NCBI GenBank assembly: GCA_002068775.1
Contig: MWAX01000068.1
Coordinates: 1-5,535 of the forward strand
Source of the DNA: Actinobacteria bacterium ADurb.Bin346
GTDB taxonomy: Bacteria > Actinomycetota > Humimicrobiia > Humimicrobiales > Humimicrobiaceae
DNA length: 5,535 bases
Reading direction: 5' to 3'
Each line of letters starts with the position of its first letter. Position 1 is the stretch's first letter. Below are positions 5,011 to 5,535 of this stretch, one piece after another. A model generated the notes under the pieces. The model was given only the letters and a program-made list of their open reading frames with translations, was not told where the DNA came from and made no database searches. The translations under genes and the position numbers were made by a program.

Positions 5011-5535
5011 TCAGGTTTCAAATTTATATATGACAAGACCGCTGCACGGTTTAGGATAAAAATATGTTGATTTCTGGGGCATGATCTTTTCCCTCAATGA
5101 AAGATTCTCCACTGTATTGATGTCGGGCGCATTAAGTATGAAGCCGGCATAAAATTCACTGTCCGTTTTAACAGAATCAAGCAACTCAAGCACTTCATCA
5201 ATTGTATGCAGGTATTTAATCTCTTCAGGCTGGTTATCAGGAATAATTCCTGATAAAACAAAATTGTGTAGAATATTTACATCAAGCATTTCATACTCTG
5301 CATCGAATGCATCTTTTAAAATACCTGTGTCTTTATAAGCTTGCTCTAATTTGATTTTTAAAACAGCAAGGTAACACTGTGCACTATCCGGACAAAAGCA
5401 AAAACATTTTTTACCCTTTGCTTTAGCATTTTTCATTGCAAGCTCTATCTGCGCACTTGCAGGTTTTATTTTTTGCAGGTCAAAATATTTCTCAAGCCTT
5501 AACAGCAGGTCATCAGGATTTATCATTTTGCTGAA
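5011..5535 (-). CDS. DUF1015 family protein, C-terminal part (5' end outside window)
   Basis: On the minus strand the frame is open from the window edge to a TGA at 5011-5013, giving 174 residues. The signature is near the C-terminus: MPQKSTYFYPKPCSGLVIYK (149-168 counted from the internal Met at 5526), the hallmark end of DUF1015 (COG4198) proteins. Upstream, LDVNILHNFVL (81-91) matches the conserved segment that precedes it in the family. Full-length members are about 400 residues, so this is roughly the last 40%. The Met at 5526 is internal rather than the true start, because the frame continues through it and the N-terminal domain is missing. The family's biochemical role is not one I can state with confidence. 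The gene is convergent with pckG and shares only the intergenic hairpin with it. Confidence 0.9.
   Translation of the reverse strand, partial: FSKMINPDDLLLRLEKYFDLQKIKPASAQIELAMKNAKAKGKKCFCFCPDSAQCYLAVLKIKLEQAYKDTGILKDAFDAEYEMLDVNILHNFVLSGIIPDNQPEEIKYLHTIDEVLELLDSVKTDSEFYAGFILNAPDINTVENLSLREKIMPQKSTYFYPKPCSGLVIYKFET

Noticed and set aside
5524..5526. ATG on the minus strand as the true start of a 171-aa gene
   Set aside because: The frame remains open to the window edge, and the product would be only the C-terminal 40% of a DUF1015 protein, so this Met is internal.

Overview
This 5.5 kb window looks like a bacterial chromosome segment joined, near base 660-700, to a short block that resembles phage or other mobile DNA. 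By hand count, bases 1-660 are about 46% GC and bases 661-1020 about 36%. The genes to the right are AT-rich and mostly use AGG/AGA for arginine. A GTP-type PEP carboxykinase, an HtrA protease, a GT4 glycosyltransferase and a DUF1015 protein together suggest an AT-rich, possibly anaerobic or uncultured bacterium. Low-GC Actinomycetota lineages from the subsurface are one candidate, but this is a weak inference and no marker gene settles it.

Layout. (1) Bases 1-~690 hold a tightly packed rightward block: the possible tail of an upstream gene, a small membrane-anchored coiled-coil protein (52-315, TTG start with a strong ribosome-binding site), a 63-aa unknown (302-493), and the start of a third frame (490 onward) whose first ~65 residues resemble the phage DUF3310 family. 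The genes overlap by 14 and 4 bp. (2) That third frame runs without interruption into an HtrA/DegP-type serine protease (catalytic His, Asp and Ser all present, plus one PDZ domain) ending at 1611. The protease lacks the N-terminal signal or membrane anchor usual in the family. The ORF is therefore a chimera: either a real recombination or integration junction, or an assembly join. (3) Bases 1612-1819 are intergenic, with degenerate 11-bp tandem repeats and a strong intrinsic terminator. (4) Bases 1820-3124 encode a GT-B fold glycosyltransferase, whose last 35 bp overlap the start of (5) pckG, GTP-dependent PEP carboxykinase (3090-4895), complete with every active-site motif checked. (6) Bases 4896-5010 form an AT-rich convergent intergenic region with nested inverted repeats around a perfect 8-bp hairpin. 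(7) Bases 5011-5535, minus strand, are the C-terminal part of a DUF1015-family protein that runs off the window.

Functionally, the glycosyltransferase and pckG appear co-transcribed because of their overlap, although no biochemical link is obvious (cell-envelope or exopolysaccharide glycosylation versus gluconeogenesis/anaplerosis). The most notable point is the in-frame mobile-DNA/HtrA junction. I found no CRISPR array, tRNA, rRNA or riboswitch, and no convincing new defence or mobile system.
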